Of a DNA stretch of 64,000 nt, positions 12,498-23,328 are shown in pieces. How positions within the stretch are numbered: the stretch's first letter is position 1; every line of letters starts with the position of its first letter. The translations under genes and the position numbers were made by a program. The notes beneath the pieces were generated by a model, which was given only the letters and a program-made list of their open reading frames with translations, made no database searches and was not told where the DNA came from. Source of the DNA: Gentiana macrophylla (lineage: Eukaryota; Streptophyta; Magnoliopsida; Gentianales; Gentianaceae); NCBI GenBank assembly GCA_026214975.1, contig CM047806.1, positions 436,501-500,500 on the forward strand, written 5' to 3'.

Positions 12498-13438
12498 TAG
12501 GTGTACAGATAAATTAGAAAACTGGACTAACTGACTGGATTGAACCGAACCGAACCGAAAATCATAAACCGCAGCTTTCCAATTGGTTTTTTATTGACAA
12601 AACCGAACCGACAAACAATCCAATTTTCGGTTTTGGTAGAAAAAACCGGTATAACCCGAACCGAACCGAAATATAATATATAATTAAATATATGTATATT
12701 ATATAAATATAATTTCAATACCCTAAACCTAAACATGACTGACCCGTCGCCGCTATTCACTCATCACTATTCAGAATTCTAAGTCTTCAATTCTTCATAC
12801 CCGACCCTTGGCTTCTGTTGTGCGCCGTTTCAAGTTCTGCCGCTCTGGAAGGCGGATTCTCCGGCCACCTTCAGTCCTATACTTTGAGTAAATATCTGTC
12901 TCCCTTTGCGATCCCACCATTATCATATATCTGAAATTTTCCTACTCCATTTTCGGTAACAATTCTTTGTTTTCCTGTATTTTTTTTAGAGTCGTATATA
13001 TGCTGAGAGTGTTGTGTTCCCTGCTTTATTGTAGGGCTTTAGATTGTGCTGGAAAAAAAATTCAAGTTGTGTTAAAAACATCCTTTGTTTAATTTGTGCT
13101 GAAGTAGTTATTATGCCGATTTTTGTATTTATTGGTTGTCAAAGAAATGATCCTTACGTGTCTTTGTGATTAGTATATTGGCATAGCGAGTTTCATCCGG
13201 ATGTGTTATTGAAAAGCATAGTGATTGGGTACAGATTGAACTGAGAGCTTTTAGGTTTTTATGGAAATTTAAAAACAGTTGAAAAACCGAAACTGGACCG
13301 AACCGAACTGTAGTGGTCCAATTCAATTAAGATTATTGAGCAATTCAAGCAATTCGCCGCTTTAGAAAAATGAAAACCGCCAAGATATAGTTCAATCCGA
13401 AAATTACAAAACCGACCGACCGACTATGTACACCCCTA
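12498..13438. mobile_element. Non-autonomous hAT element nested in the CACTA element
   Basis: The termini TAGGTGTACA (12498) and TGTACACCCCTA (ending 13438) are inverted repeats. The 8-bp duplication AAACTATC flanks them at 12490-12497 and 13439-13446, diagnostic of hAT transposition. The 941-bp interior holds runs of AACCGAACCG on the left and GAACCGAACTG-type copies in both orientations, but no transposase. Removing it rejoins the CACTA repeat sequence smoothly. Confidence 0.88.
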
Positions 13439-13599
13439 AAACTATCACACTTTTAATCTGTGACTAAATTAGTATGATATTTTTGTCACGGTTATTGAGA
13501 AAACGAGATAAATTATATCAATTAATCTCATTTTTAAACCGTGACTGAATTCATGATATTTTTGTCACAATTATAGAAAAAGTGAGACAAATTATATCC

Positions 13600-15060
13600 A
13601 CTAATAAGAAAAGAGATATAGATCACACTTATCTAAAGATAAGGATCACACTTTTAAAAGAACCGAGACAAGTAAAATGTATATATATCACACTTAAATT
13701 TTTTATCACAGCTTATTAGTGTGAAAATTAAAGAATGATCACACTTTTTAGGTGTGATTGAAATATTAATAGATCTCGCTTTTTAAAGTGATAACAACTA
13801 CTAAAATAGATCACGCTTTTAAATGTGTTGAAATTATAATCGATCTCGCTTTTAAGTGTGATAACAACTATAATAGATCACGATTTTTAAGTGTGATAAC
13901 AATTAAAATAAATCACGCTTTTAAATGTGTTGAATTATAATAGATCTCGGTTTTTAAGTGTGATTATAACTAAAATAGATCACGCTTTTATTATCACGGT
14001 TTTTAAGAAAACTGAGACAAGAACATCAATCAATCACGGTTTTTAACTGTGATTAAAATAATACGATATTTTATAATCATATCTTAGATTAGTGTGGTCG
14101 AAAATGATAATATAGTAGGCATCACCAAATGGTAATTAGTGTGGTTCCTTAATCCGTAGTATCCGGTTCGAGTCACAAAGGGCAACAAAAGATATGTGTG
14201 CGTTTATTTCGCTTTTGAAAAAAAGAATGATCAAACTTTTTAGGAGTGATTGAAATTATAATATATCTCGGCTTTTAAGTGTGATAACAACTACTAAAAT
14301 AGATCACACTTTTTAAATGTGTTGAAATTATAATAGATCTCGGTTTTTAAGTGTGATAACAACTATAATAGATCACGCTTTTAAGTGTGATAACAACTAA
14401 AATAGATCACGCTTTTAATTGTGTTGAAATTATAGTAGATCTCGGTTTTTAAGTGTGATAACAACTAAAATATATCACAATTTTTATTATCACGGTTTTT
14501 AGGAAAAATGAGACAAAATCAATCAATCACGCTTTTGACCGTGATTAAAATAATATGGTATTTTATAATGAGATTTTAGTTTAGTGTGGTCGAAAATTAG
14601 AAGAAAGAAAACATCGGTCTAGTGGTAATAAGTATGGCTCGTTAATCTGGAGTATCCGGGTTCGAGTCCTAACAAAGACAAAAAAAATATGTGTGCTTAT
14701 ATATTGTTTTTGAAAAAAAAACACTTTTATTGGTGTGATTTAAATTATAATAGATCACGGTTTTTAAGTGTGATAACAACTAAAATAGATCACAGTTTGT
14801 AAATGTGTTTTAATTGTAATAGATCTCGGTTTTTAAGTATGATAACAACTAGAATAGATCACGGTTTTTAACTATGATAACAACTATAATAGATCACAGT
14901 TTTTAAATGTGATGAAATTATAATAGAGTACGGTTTTTAAGTGTGATACCAACTATAATAGATCACGAGTTTTAAATGTGATAGCTATTATAATAGATCA
15001 CAGTTTGTAACTGTGATTGAGTTAAAGTACTTTATGTCACACCTCAATATGCCACACTTT
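13600..15060. repeat. CACTA internal repeats: about 36-bp units in blocks of about 490 bp
   Basis: Units of the form GATCACGGTTTTTAAGTGTG followed by ATAACAACTATAATA recur every 35-38 bp. Groups of units form a larger block that repeats about every 490 bp (starts near 13732, 14224 and 14715). The GTGATAA/TTATCAC motif and its complement dominate, as in CACTA subterminal regions where transposase binds. The alternation of CGGTTTTT and CGCTTTT between copies is discussed under findings. Confidence 0.8.
14100..14700 (+). repeat. Two tRNA-like (pol III box A/B) modules inside the CACTA repeats
   Basis: At about 14595-14672, CGGTCTAGTGGTAA (box A-like) is followed by CCGGGTTCGAGTCC (box B). A diverged copy lies at about 14120-14180 (ending TCCGGTTCGAGTC). 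They sit at equivalent positions in neighbouring blocks of about 490 bp, so one SINE-like or tRNA-like insertion was probably duplicated with the block. Neither has a credible acceptor stem, so they are not tRNA genes. Confidence 0.5.
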
Positions 15061-15799
15061 GGAAGCCGTGACTAATGTAAATATATCATACTTAAAAACC
15101 GTGATCTTTATGCTTTTTTGTAGTAGTGCTAGTCAATGGCTCCACTACCCGAAACAGAGCTTGAATGAAAGTCGATTTTGTGCTTCCTGTTCTTCCCACA
15201 ATTCTAATTTTCTTTGTAGCAGGAAATGTGCAGGTGATTCCTCTAAGAACACTGGGAATATAGGGCTATAACGCAAATGGAGGTTTTCGATTTGGATTTT
15301 TCCTTGAACTGGCCATTTAAGATTTGTTCTGCAGTTCTCTATAATTGATATAGTTTCACTAGGAAGGTTTGTGAATTGTAGAATTCTTTCTACTCATATC
15401 ATCTTGTTTTCTACTTTAAAGGTATTCCATATCACCAATGCTTGTAGAACATTTAGATTTAAACCGTACGTAGCGCAGTGTCTGTGATTCCCATGTCCCG
15501 GTACGCGCGTTACCTTTTCTTTCCGTCCGGTCTCACTCTTACCTTGCCTGGATACGAATTGTGAATCATGTGCAATACGTTTCTTGTTATTGGTGATGCA
15601 TGAAATGTAGATTTTGGCTCCATTGCCTATTGGGTTTGTTGTTTTCATGGTGCATTTGGCTACCATACCCAGTACTGAAACAAGCATCAACCTAGCTAGT
15701 ATTGCAGTGTCACTTCATTCGAGAATTGATGCAGTGACATCAATGTCACTGCATATACAATTTGATACACAAATTTGGTAACTTTGTAAAATAAGTGTA

Positions 15800-16640
15800 G
15801 TGTCATTCACAGTAGATGTAATCGAGCCGAGTCGGGTAAATACTCCCTAGGGCTCGAGCTCAACTCGACTAACAAAGTTCGGGCTCGATCGAGCCATTAA
15901 AAGGCAAGATCGAACTCGACTCGCAGTATTCAATATAGCTCGACTCGCCTCGTAAGCTCGATTATTATCTTAGAATTCATTTAATTCTTAATAAAATATA
16001 ACAATATCGAGCTCGACTCGCTTAGTACTGAATTTAATAATACTTTTTGAATTATAAAACACAATATTTTATAATAAATTTAATAAATATAATTATTTAA
16101 TTAAGCTCGATTGGGTACACGATTATTTTTTAGTGGAGGTACTGACATTATATATTAAAACTCGAGATCGCTCGGTTAATTATTCGTATAGCTCGACTCG
16201 AGCTTGAACTCGAAAAAAATTGAATCGAGCCAAACTTTCATGCAAGTCGAGTACGAGTAGCTCACGAGTAGCCCGACACACGTACAATCCTAATTCACAT
16301 GTCACTTCATCGTCAAATGTCACTGCATCATCACATGTCACTACATCGCAGTGTCGCTGCATCGCGTCGTTTTTATGGAAAAAAAAATCCTATTTTCAGA
16401 AATAATGTTGTATGAGCAAAAATCAAATGTCACTACATAAATCGTTGCATAAGATGTCACTGCATAAGGTGAGTATCAGTGCATAAATCGTTGCAAATGT
16501 TGTTGTCAATGCATAAATCGTTGCATAAGGTGTCACACCGCATAAATCATTTGCCGTATAAGGTGGGTTTCATCGCATAAATTGTTGCATAACGTACACC
16601 GCATCGCCGATTATTATGAAGAAAATCTCGATTTTTCAAA
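15800..16640. repeat. CTCGACTCG-rich mobile repeat, copy A
   Basis: This copy contains dense CTCGACTCG/CGAGTCGAG strings with an AT-rich core (AATAATATTTTATAATAAAT-like) and an internal minisatellite at about 16295-16615 (units such as GTCACTGCATAAATCGTTGC). It ends with GATTTTTCAAATTAAGTCGG near 16630. The same order is seen in copy B (16725-18600). No transposase is visible. The GAGCCGAGTCG composition is common among plant hAT-like and other DNA elements, but the superfamily was not established, and exact ends were not found. Confidence 0.55.
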
Positions 16641-16845
16641 TTAAGTCGGGAAAATATCAAATTAGATATCGTAATAAATGGGACAAAAATATGAATTATA
16701 GTGAAAAATTGTGGTGTACTTTGAGCCGAGTCGATTTGAGACTCCTTAGGGCTCGACTCGACTAAAAAAGTTTGAGCTCGATCGAACCATAAAAAGGCAA
16801 GATCGAACTGGTCGATATGGCTCGACTCAGTTGAAATAGTGTCCT

Positions 16846-17597
16846 AAACCCAATCGGGTTGGACCGGATCCGACCTGGTCGGATCATTTCTATTATTTCT
16901 TTATGTTTGTACATATATCAAAAGGCTTTTCTGTTGTCATATATTTGTTCCTTTTAAAGAACCAATTATGAATTATTATATGATAATGTCCTTAGTATTA
17001 AATCGCGATAGAGAAACCATGATAAAGCGATTATGGTTGATGATATCTCTAATCACTTTAATAAGTTTTATACTTAAATGTCTCTAGTCGATGTGTACTA
17101 TTAAACAGAGCATTGATAGTGCGAATGCTAGCACGTATTAGATGTCTTCGTCGTTAGGGCATGGATAGATCTCGCTCATCAAAGTGTAGAGACACTTGGA
17201 CCGTGACGTGGACGTGTATTAGAGAATGCGACGTTAGGGATCGACTCACTTACACCGCAAGTGTCACACTATATGGCGGTTGTGTAATTATCCTTAGGAC
17301 CGGAGTCTACATGGCAGCATTGTGTGGATTGTCATGCTTTGACACTATTGAGGTTTCCCCTAGCCATGGGGCAATCATGAGGTAGTGATTGGGCGTGATG
17401 CTGAAGCATGCGGAGTATACATGTATGGTCGTCCGGAAATCGCGTACCCTATCAGAAGGGGTGAATATCCGAAAGGGCTTTCTTATAAGGAATGTCTTAC
17501 TCTCGTAAATCTTTGCAAAGTGGAAGTAAATGAGTTACTTCGAGAGAGCATGATATCCAGATTATAAGATACGGTCGTTGATGTTTTGACACTCGAT
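16846..17597. mobile_element. Unclassified insertion (LTR-like) in copy B
   Basis: This is defined by comparison with copy A, in which GCTCGACTCG runs on to CGATTATTATCTTAG without it. The left side begins near TGAAATAGTGTCCTAAACCC and the right side ends near GATGTTTTGACA, a TG...CA pattern compatible with a solo LTR of about 0.75 kb. No convincing target duplication was seen. ORFs inside (17161-17567) resemble no known protein. Confidence 0.4.
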
Positions 17598-17721
17598 TAT
17601 TTTCTTAGGATTCATTTAATTTTTAATAAAATATAACAAGATCGAGCTCGACTCGTCTAATTCTCAACTCGAATAATACCTTTTGAATTATAAAAATAAT
17701 ATTTTATAATAAATTTAATGG

Positions 17722-18424
17722 AGAATTAGGGATAAGTACAAGTTTTGGAATATCTTTGAGTAACAAGACAGCTACACATTTTTTTATAGGGTGAAGGACA
17801 ACTTTTATATTTTTTTATAGATTGAAGGACAAAACCCAAAAAAATAAAAATTCAGCGCGGCTCCTGGACCTTTTTCTGGGATTTTTTTTTTCTTTTTTTC
17901 TCTTTCCTCCCCATTTTAAAAAACGCTCATATCTTTTGATATATATCCAAACGCGAAAAATATTTCACTGAATTTTTATTTTTTTGATGTTCTTCGTTTT
18001 AAGTGGTTCGATATAATTACATATTTTTTTGTGAAATTCACTGTCAAAATTCACTCATTGAATATCCCCAATGAATCCCAAAAATCAGTGAATATCGACA
18101 GTGAATTTCGAACAATAGTGAATTTCGACAGTGAATTTTCTGAAATCACGTCGGAATATGTTGAATGTGGTCTCAAAATAAAAAGCATGAAAAAAATATT
18201 AAAAAATTGGTGAAAGAATTTTCAAATTTGGAGTTCTAGATTGTGAGATATGCGTGTTTAAAAAATATTGATGAGAGAGAAAGTGTGTTTGTTTGTTTTT
18301 TTGGAAAAAAATTGCGCCTTAATATAAAAAAAATAAAATAGTTTTGTTTTTTATTCAAAAGTTTCAAAAAGTTGTCATTCTCCTTAATTGATAAAATATT
18401 TTTGTCATTCTCCATCATTTCCCT
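17722..18424. mobile_element. Unclassified 0.7-kb insertion in copy B
   Basis: Copy A reads AATAAATTTAATAAATATAA continuously, whereas copy B is interrupted after AATTTAAT (ending 17721) and resumes with AATTTAAT (about 18425). This gives an 8-bp apparent target duplication. The inserted DNA starts GGAGAATTAGGGATAAG and ends CTCCATCATTTCCCTTT. An inverted GGAGAAT/ATTCTCC pair near the ends suggests a Mutator-like or other TIR element, but this is not firm. It has no coding sequence. Confidence 0.5.
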
Positions 18425-18609
18425 TTAATTTAATAAATATAATTATTTAAATAATTATTTAATGAAGCTCGATTGACTCACGAGGTACTCGATTACTATA
18501 TTTTAAAACTCGAGATCGGCTCGGTTAATTATAACAAAAGATATGGCCGTTTGAAGTCAATTTTGTGAAAAAAGAAATCGATTTTTTGAAATTAAGTCAA
18601 AAAAATATC

Positions 18610-19766
18610 AAATGTCATCGCGGTGTTTCATCATCAAATGTCATTGCATTGCAGTGGTCGTTGTATCGCGGTGGTCACTGCATCGGGGTGGTCACTGCAT
18701 TGCGGTGGTCAATGCATCGCAGTGGTCTATGCATTGGGGTGGTCGCTACATCACGGTGGTCAATGCTTCAGGGTTGGTCACTAGTCGCGATGGTCAATGT
18801 ATCGCAGTGGTCACTACATCAGGGTGGTCATGTATCGCAGTGGTCACTTCATCCGGGTGTCACAACATCGGTGGGTGGTAAATCGCATCACGGTGGTCAA
18901 TGAATCGGAGGTGGTCACTGCATCACGGTGATCACTGCATCGCGGTGGTCAATGCATGGCGGTCGTCAGTGCACCGGGGTGGTCACTGCATCGAGGTGGT
19001 CCATTTGAAAGGCTCCTCTAATGCCAACAGGAAGAAGGAAACTAGATGCCCTTAGGAATCACACTTTCAACCTCACTTGCGTTTTTACCTAAAATTCATA
19101 GTCTCTTTTGAGACTGCTCCCAAGACGGAAACATCTACTGGTCTAGGGAGAGAAAGAGATTCTTATGGTCTGAGGAGAACCTTTCCTTCCTTTAGGCTCT
19201 TGGTGATATTTAACTTCTGACTTGTGAGAATATCCCATGCGATAAGGTATGAATCGCGGTGGTCAATGCATCGGGGGTGGTCACTGCATCGCGGTGGTCA
19301 ATGCATCCTGATGGTCACTGCATCGCGGTGGTCAATGTCACTACATCGGGGTGGTCAATGCATCCCGATGGTCACTGCATCGCGCTGGTCATTGTCACTA
19401 CATAGGGGTGGTCAATGCATCCCGATGGTGACTGCATCGCGGTGGTCACTACATCGGAGGTGGTCACTTCATCGGGGAGGTCACTGCATCGGGATGGTCA
19501 CTGCATCGTGGTGGTCAAGGCATCGCGGTGGTCACTGTATCGCGGTGGTCACTGCATCGCGGTCGTCAATGCGTCAGGATGGTCAATGCATCACGGTGGT
19601 CACTGCATCAGGGTGGTCAATGCATCGCGGTGGTCACTACATCGGGGGTGGTCACTGCATCGGGAGGTCAGTGCATCGCGGTGGTCATTGCATCGAGGTG
19701 GTCAACATATTCCGATGGTCACTACATTGCGGTCGTCAATGCATCACGGTGGTCACTACATCAGGG
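18610..19766. repeat. 17-bp minisatellite
   Basis: The unit GCATCGCGGTGGTCACT (variants TCAATG, TCGGGG, TCACGG) repeats every 17 bp over about 18610-19000 and 19251-19766. A 250-bp unrelated stretch at 19001-19250 breaks the array. The array resumes after the solo LTR at 23329. Since 17 is not a multiple of 3, every forward frame reads the same 17-residue cycle, and that cycle lacks a stop. This produces long overlapping ORFs (up to 184 codons) that are not genes. Confidence 0.93.
19001..19250. other. Non-repetitive interruption of the minisatellite
   Basis: About 250 bp without the 17-bp unit. Neither an ORF nor a terminal repeat was recognised. It is probably another insertion, but no target duplication is visible because the surrounding units are degenerate. 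Confidence 0.4.
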
Positions 19767-22700
19767 TGTTGGAAGTAGCGCCCGAAAGACAATTTATGTA
19801 ATTGTTTTTATAATTAATAAATGACATTTATTCTCATCTTATTATTTGCTTTGTGCTTATATTTAATACACTGCTGAAAACCCCAAGTCGTATCATATGT
19901 AGCCATATAACTTAGTGTGTGCAACACATGAGGATTAAGTTTATGGTGATACACTTGAAATATTAGTCCGTGTCAAAGTATGAGGTCTATTGATTAAACC
20001 ACCATTAATGCGTCCAGAACACTTTAAGGTGTGACCGTCTTATCCGGACCGTCGACATTGGTTGTCTAAGTGGGGCATTTATATATGATGGGAGTCATAT
20101 AGGACTGGACCGATTTAATCTGAGCTTCTCATATAATTCCGTCTTTGAGAAATCTTATAAAATCACAAGATGATCATATATGGATTAACCTTAATCCTGA
20201 TGTGATTGCATACTCCTACTGGTTTCAGGATAGAGTTTGATGTGTTCGTTAAGGATCGCTAAAAGGCGCGGTCTGAGTCACTTTCACGTTGGCACTATTC
20301 TGGAATGAGTGAGAAGTGTGTGTCTCACTGATATGATATTCATTCCTTCCTGCGGGAAGTAGAAAGACAATCCCCTTATTTGTTGATCCTAGAAACTAAT
20401 CAATCCATGGAGTTCGTATTGGTTATGAACTAATTGGTCACTAGTGTTAGGTGTGATGCCCGAAAGACAATTTTGTAATTGTTTTATTTAATAAATGAAA
20501 TGATGTTATTATTCATATTTATTATTCTCATATTCACCGATGTGACAATAGTATTTACACTACAGAAAACCCTAAAATATATCGTTTATGTAATCACTTA
20601 ACTCAAAGATATACATACACGAGAGGATTGAGTTAAGGAAGATGTACTTAAAATACAATTAGCCCATGAGCCAAGTTAATCGAGAGTATCGGGTCTCTCC
20701 TTTAACGTGATATTAATGCGCCTGCAACACAATAGTGTGATTGTCTTATCCGACTTTCGGTTAAGAGAACCTAACGGGCATTTATATATAATAGATATAT
20801 CATATAGTATCGGACCGATTTGATTGTGAGTTCACGATATAATTTCGTAATCGAGAAGTCTTATCGAATCAATGGATGATCATATTTATGGATATATCTT
20901 AATCTCGAGGTGATCACACCAACCGCTTGAATCGCATATGAAGTTTGACTTAACGGTTAAGATTACACCGAGTCCGTGGTCCGAATTACCCCATCTTGGC
21001 ATTGTAATTTGATTGAGTGAGTAGTCCGTGTTATCACAGATACGAATCCATTCCTTCCATTTATGGAAGTAGATAGACAGCCTCTTTATTTGTTGATCCT
21101 AGAAACCGATCGATCGTGATTTAGTTCATATTACACCGATTAGCTACCAAAGTGAGTTGTATGAATTAATTGATCACTGGGGTTAATGGTAAATAAGGAT
21201 AAGAGGTTCTAAAAAGGGTTAACGGTAACTTCCCGATTTAGAACGAATAAATTCTATGGAGGATTAATCCATATGTAATGATTATATCAATGGACGCTTA
21301 TTATTATTCTCGTGAGAGATAAATATAATCTCATAATCGGAGGAGTGCAGTCACGGGATTATGGTGGCATGTTCCTGTGATTGATTTATCGAATAAAATT
21401 ATTCTGTTCGTAAGATAATTATTTATTTGATTTATCGGAGCCGCTGATTATTAGTCCATGGTCCCCGACGCGTGCTTCCTAATATAAGCATAAATATTCT
21501 CGGACGTCGAATCCTAATAATATTTATTTAGTTCTTGTTGGACTTTATTAAAACGATATGTGAATTAATTGTTTAGTGACTATTAAAAATTAGTTGGGCT
21601 TAAATAATTAAATATGTGGAAAAGACATTTTCCATAAATCTTACTTCAATTATTGTGTGATAGCAAAAATTAATATTGACTAGGTCAATAGTTGATTTTT
21701 TTGCCCTTGCTTATTATTATGGAACAAGAAATTATTTTCACATATTAATAAGAAGACATGCCAGCATAAAATATTTATTAGATAAATATTTATGGTAAGA
21801 AATAAAGATAAATATTATTCTAGATTTGTTCTAGAATATTATGGAATTATCTTTTATTTATTGGATTATTTATTTGCAAAATAAAATCCTTGGAGGCTAA
21901 GTTTTACTCTCCTATATAAAGAGAGTTCTTCCAAGCCTTAACACACACAATATTTTCGACTATCAACTCTTAGAGAGGAGATAGAATTTTCGGCCAAGAG
22001 GGTTGAGGAAAAATCTTGGAGGTTTTTCCGGGTAGCATATCGGAAGGGTTCGAGTTGAGAATTTCCTTCCACCGGGAGTTGCTTGGATCACACGTATGGA
22101 AGATCGTGGTGCTCTTCACATCTTCTTGCAATCTTTCTTTTGCGGTTCTTCAACTTGGATTTTGAGATCCAAGAGGTCTGATCTACAACCCCTTGTAGAT
22201 ATAGATCTAGTTATTTTATTACGTGTATTTTATAGATCTAGATCCTTAAATCGCTTCCGTTGCGGATGATATTACTAACAACTAGTGGGTTAATGGTAAA
22301 TAAGGATAAGATGTAGTGAAGAAGGTTTACGGAAATAATCCTACTTCAGTACGGATAGTCTATGGAGGGTTAGTTTATATGAAATGATTATATCAGTGGA
22401 CACTTATCGACTCAACTCGACGTTTTGAAAATAAGTTATATCTATAATCGATAGAGTCCAGTTTTGGATTTATGGTGGCGTAATTCCGGAATTAATGAAT
22501 TAAGTAGAAATATTCTGTTCAATGAATATTTTATTTAATTTATCAGAATTTATCGATTATAGTGTTCACTGGCCCCCATTTGACTCCTAACATGCGAGTG
22601 AATTCTCATTTAAGTGGAACCTCAAGAAAAATTAAATAGTTAGTCTATTTAATGAATATGCAATATTATTTATTTGGTAAATAATATGTAAAATAGAAAA

Positions 22701-23328
22701 GACATTTTTTTATTTAAAATGATAAAATAATGGCGCCACACTTGTAATTAATTTAGGAAAAGAAATTTTTCTAGATTATGTCACATGTGTGATTAATAAT
22801 TATCTATTTGTTGGATAATTAATGGAAAAATAAGAGATTGGTTTTTTGGGAATTATCTCTTATTTTGTAGTAAAATTATCTTTTCCTTATGGGAATAGGT
22901 AATGGTGTTGGCAAATATCTTTTCCTTATGGGAATATGTTTTTGTGGTGTGAAAATGATAACTCTCTTGACTAGTTATTTTCCTATATAAAGAGAGTTCA
23001 TCCCAACACCATTACACAACACTTTTCTGCGCCACCTACAAATTAGAGGGAAGAAAAATTAGTTTCTTGCCTTAGTCATTTAGAGAAGAAAAACCTAGGG
23101 TTTTTTTCGAGGAGGTTCTACGGCAAGGATCGACGTCCACCAGTCGTCGCTAGGAGACACAATCCGGAAGACTACGGCATCTCCCTTTGGTCGATTATCT
23201 ATTCCTCTCCGAAAAGGTAAATCTTCAACCTTCTCGTAGGATTAATTAGTTATGTCTCATATCGTAAATCGCATAAACTTTCGCTGTGCAAAGATCGAGT
23301 GTCTCGATCGGTGCTATTACTTCTAGCA
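19767..23328. mobile_element. Outer solo LTR (interrupted by a related solo LTR)
   Basis: It starts TGTTGGAAG (19767) and ends CTTCTAGCA (23328). The 5-bp duplication CAGGG flanks it at 19762-19766 and 23329-23333, and the minisatellite continues on both sides. Excluding the nested LTR and its extra TSD copy (20445-22285) it is about 1.72 kb. No gag or pol ORF is present. A TATATAAAGAGAGTT promoter box lies near 22984, about 345 bp from the end, at a position comparable with the inner copy. Solo LTRs arise by recombination between the two LTRs of a full element. Confidence 0.85.
20445..22280. mobile_element. Inner solo LTR, 1836 bp
   Basis: Begins TGTTAGGTGTGATG and ends ATATTACTAACA (22280), with perfect inverted TGTTAG/CTAACA ends. 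It is flanked by ACTAG at 20440-20444 and 22281-22285. The start (GCCCGAAAGACAATTTTGTA) is clearly related to that of the outer LTR (GCCCGAAAGACAATTTATGT), and it carries the same TATATAAAGAGAGTT box near 21914. It is therefore a later insertion of the same family into an older solo LTR. No coding content. Confidence 0.92.

Larger units (their letters stand above)
12106..15128. mobile_element. Non-autonomous CACTA element in an ABCC exon
   Basis: The left end CACTACTACAAAATA (12106) and right end TTTTTTGTAGTAGTG (ending 15128) are inverted CACTA termini. They are flanked by the 3-bp duplication CTA (12103-12105 and 15129-15131), as expected for En/Spm. The 3.0 kb interior has no transposase. 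It consists largely of short subterminal-type repeats and a block of about 490 bp in tandem, and is interrupted by a hAT element at 12498-13438. Without the hAT it is about 2.1 kb. Confidence 0.9.
11938..15475 (-). pseudogene. ABCC (MRP-type) transporter exon fragment, split by a CACTA insertion
   Basis: On the minus strand, 15475-15397 encodes YGLNLNVLQALVIWNTFKVE, the end of the second membrane domain of ABCC transporters. From there to 15129 come VERILQFTNLPSE, NLKWPVQGKIQIENLHLR and the Walker A-like [12 protein letters not shown] with RVVEP. After a 3-kb CACTA element the sequence resumes at 12105 with [16 protein letters not shown] and [12 protein letters not shown], ending at HSDQEILE (about 11945). 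Deleting the insertion and one CTA copy restores the frame exactly ([18 protein letters not shown]). The fragment also carries its own damage: a stop in NKMI*VERI, a stop near Lys-Ser, and the Walker A Gly-Ser changed to Ser-Thr. It was probably dead before or soon after insertion. Confidence 0.85.
16725..18610. repeat. CTCGACTCG-rich mobile repeat, copy B, with two insertions
   Basis: Copy B can be followed in three pieces matching copy A: about 16725-16846, about 17597-17722 and 18425-18610. The gaps correspond to an LTR-like insertion and a second insertion of about 0.7 kb. The final piece leads directly into the 17-bp minisatellite, whose units resemble the small minisatellite of copy A. 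Confidence 0.55.

Noticed and set aside
14595..14680. tRNA gene candidate from box A and box B
   Set aside because: No acceptor or anticodon stem can be paired, and it is embedded in a repeated CACTA block.
18565..19824. Several long overlapping plus-strand ORFs with Trp/His/Arg-rich repeats
   Set aside because: They are the same 17-bp unit read in three frames, without stop by chance of the unit; no start context, homology or non-repeat extension.
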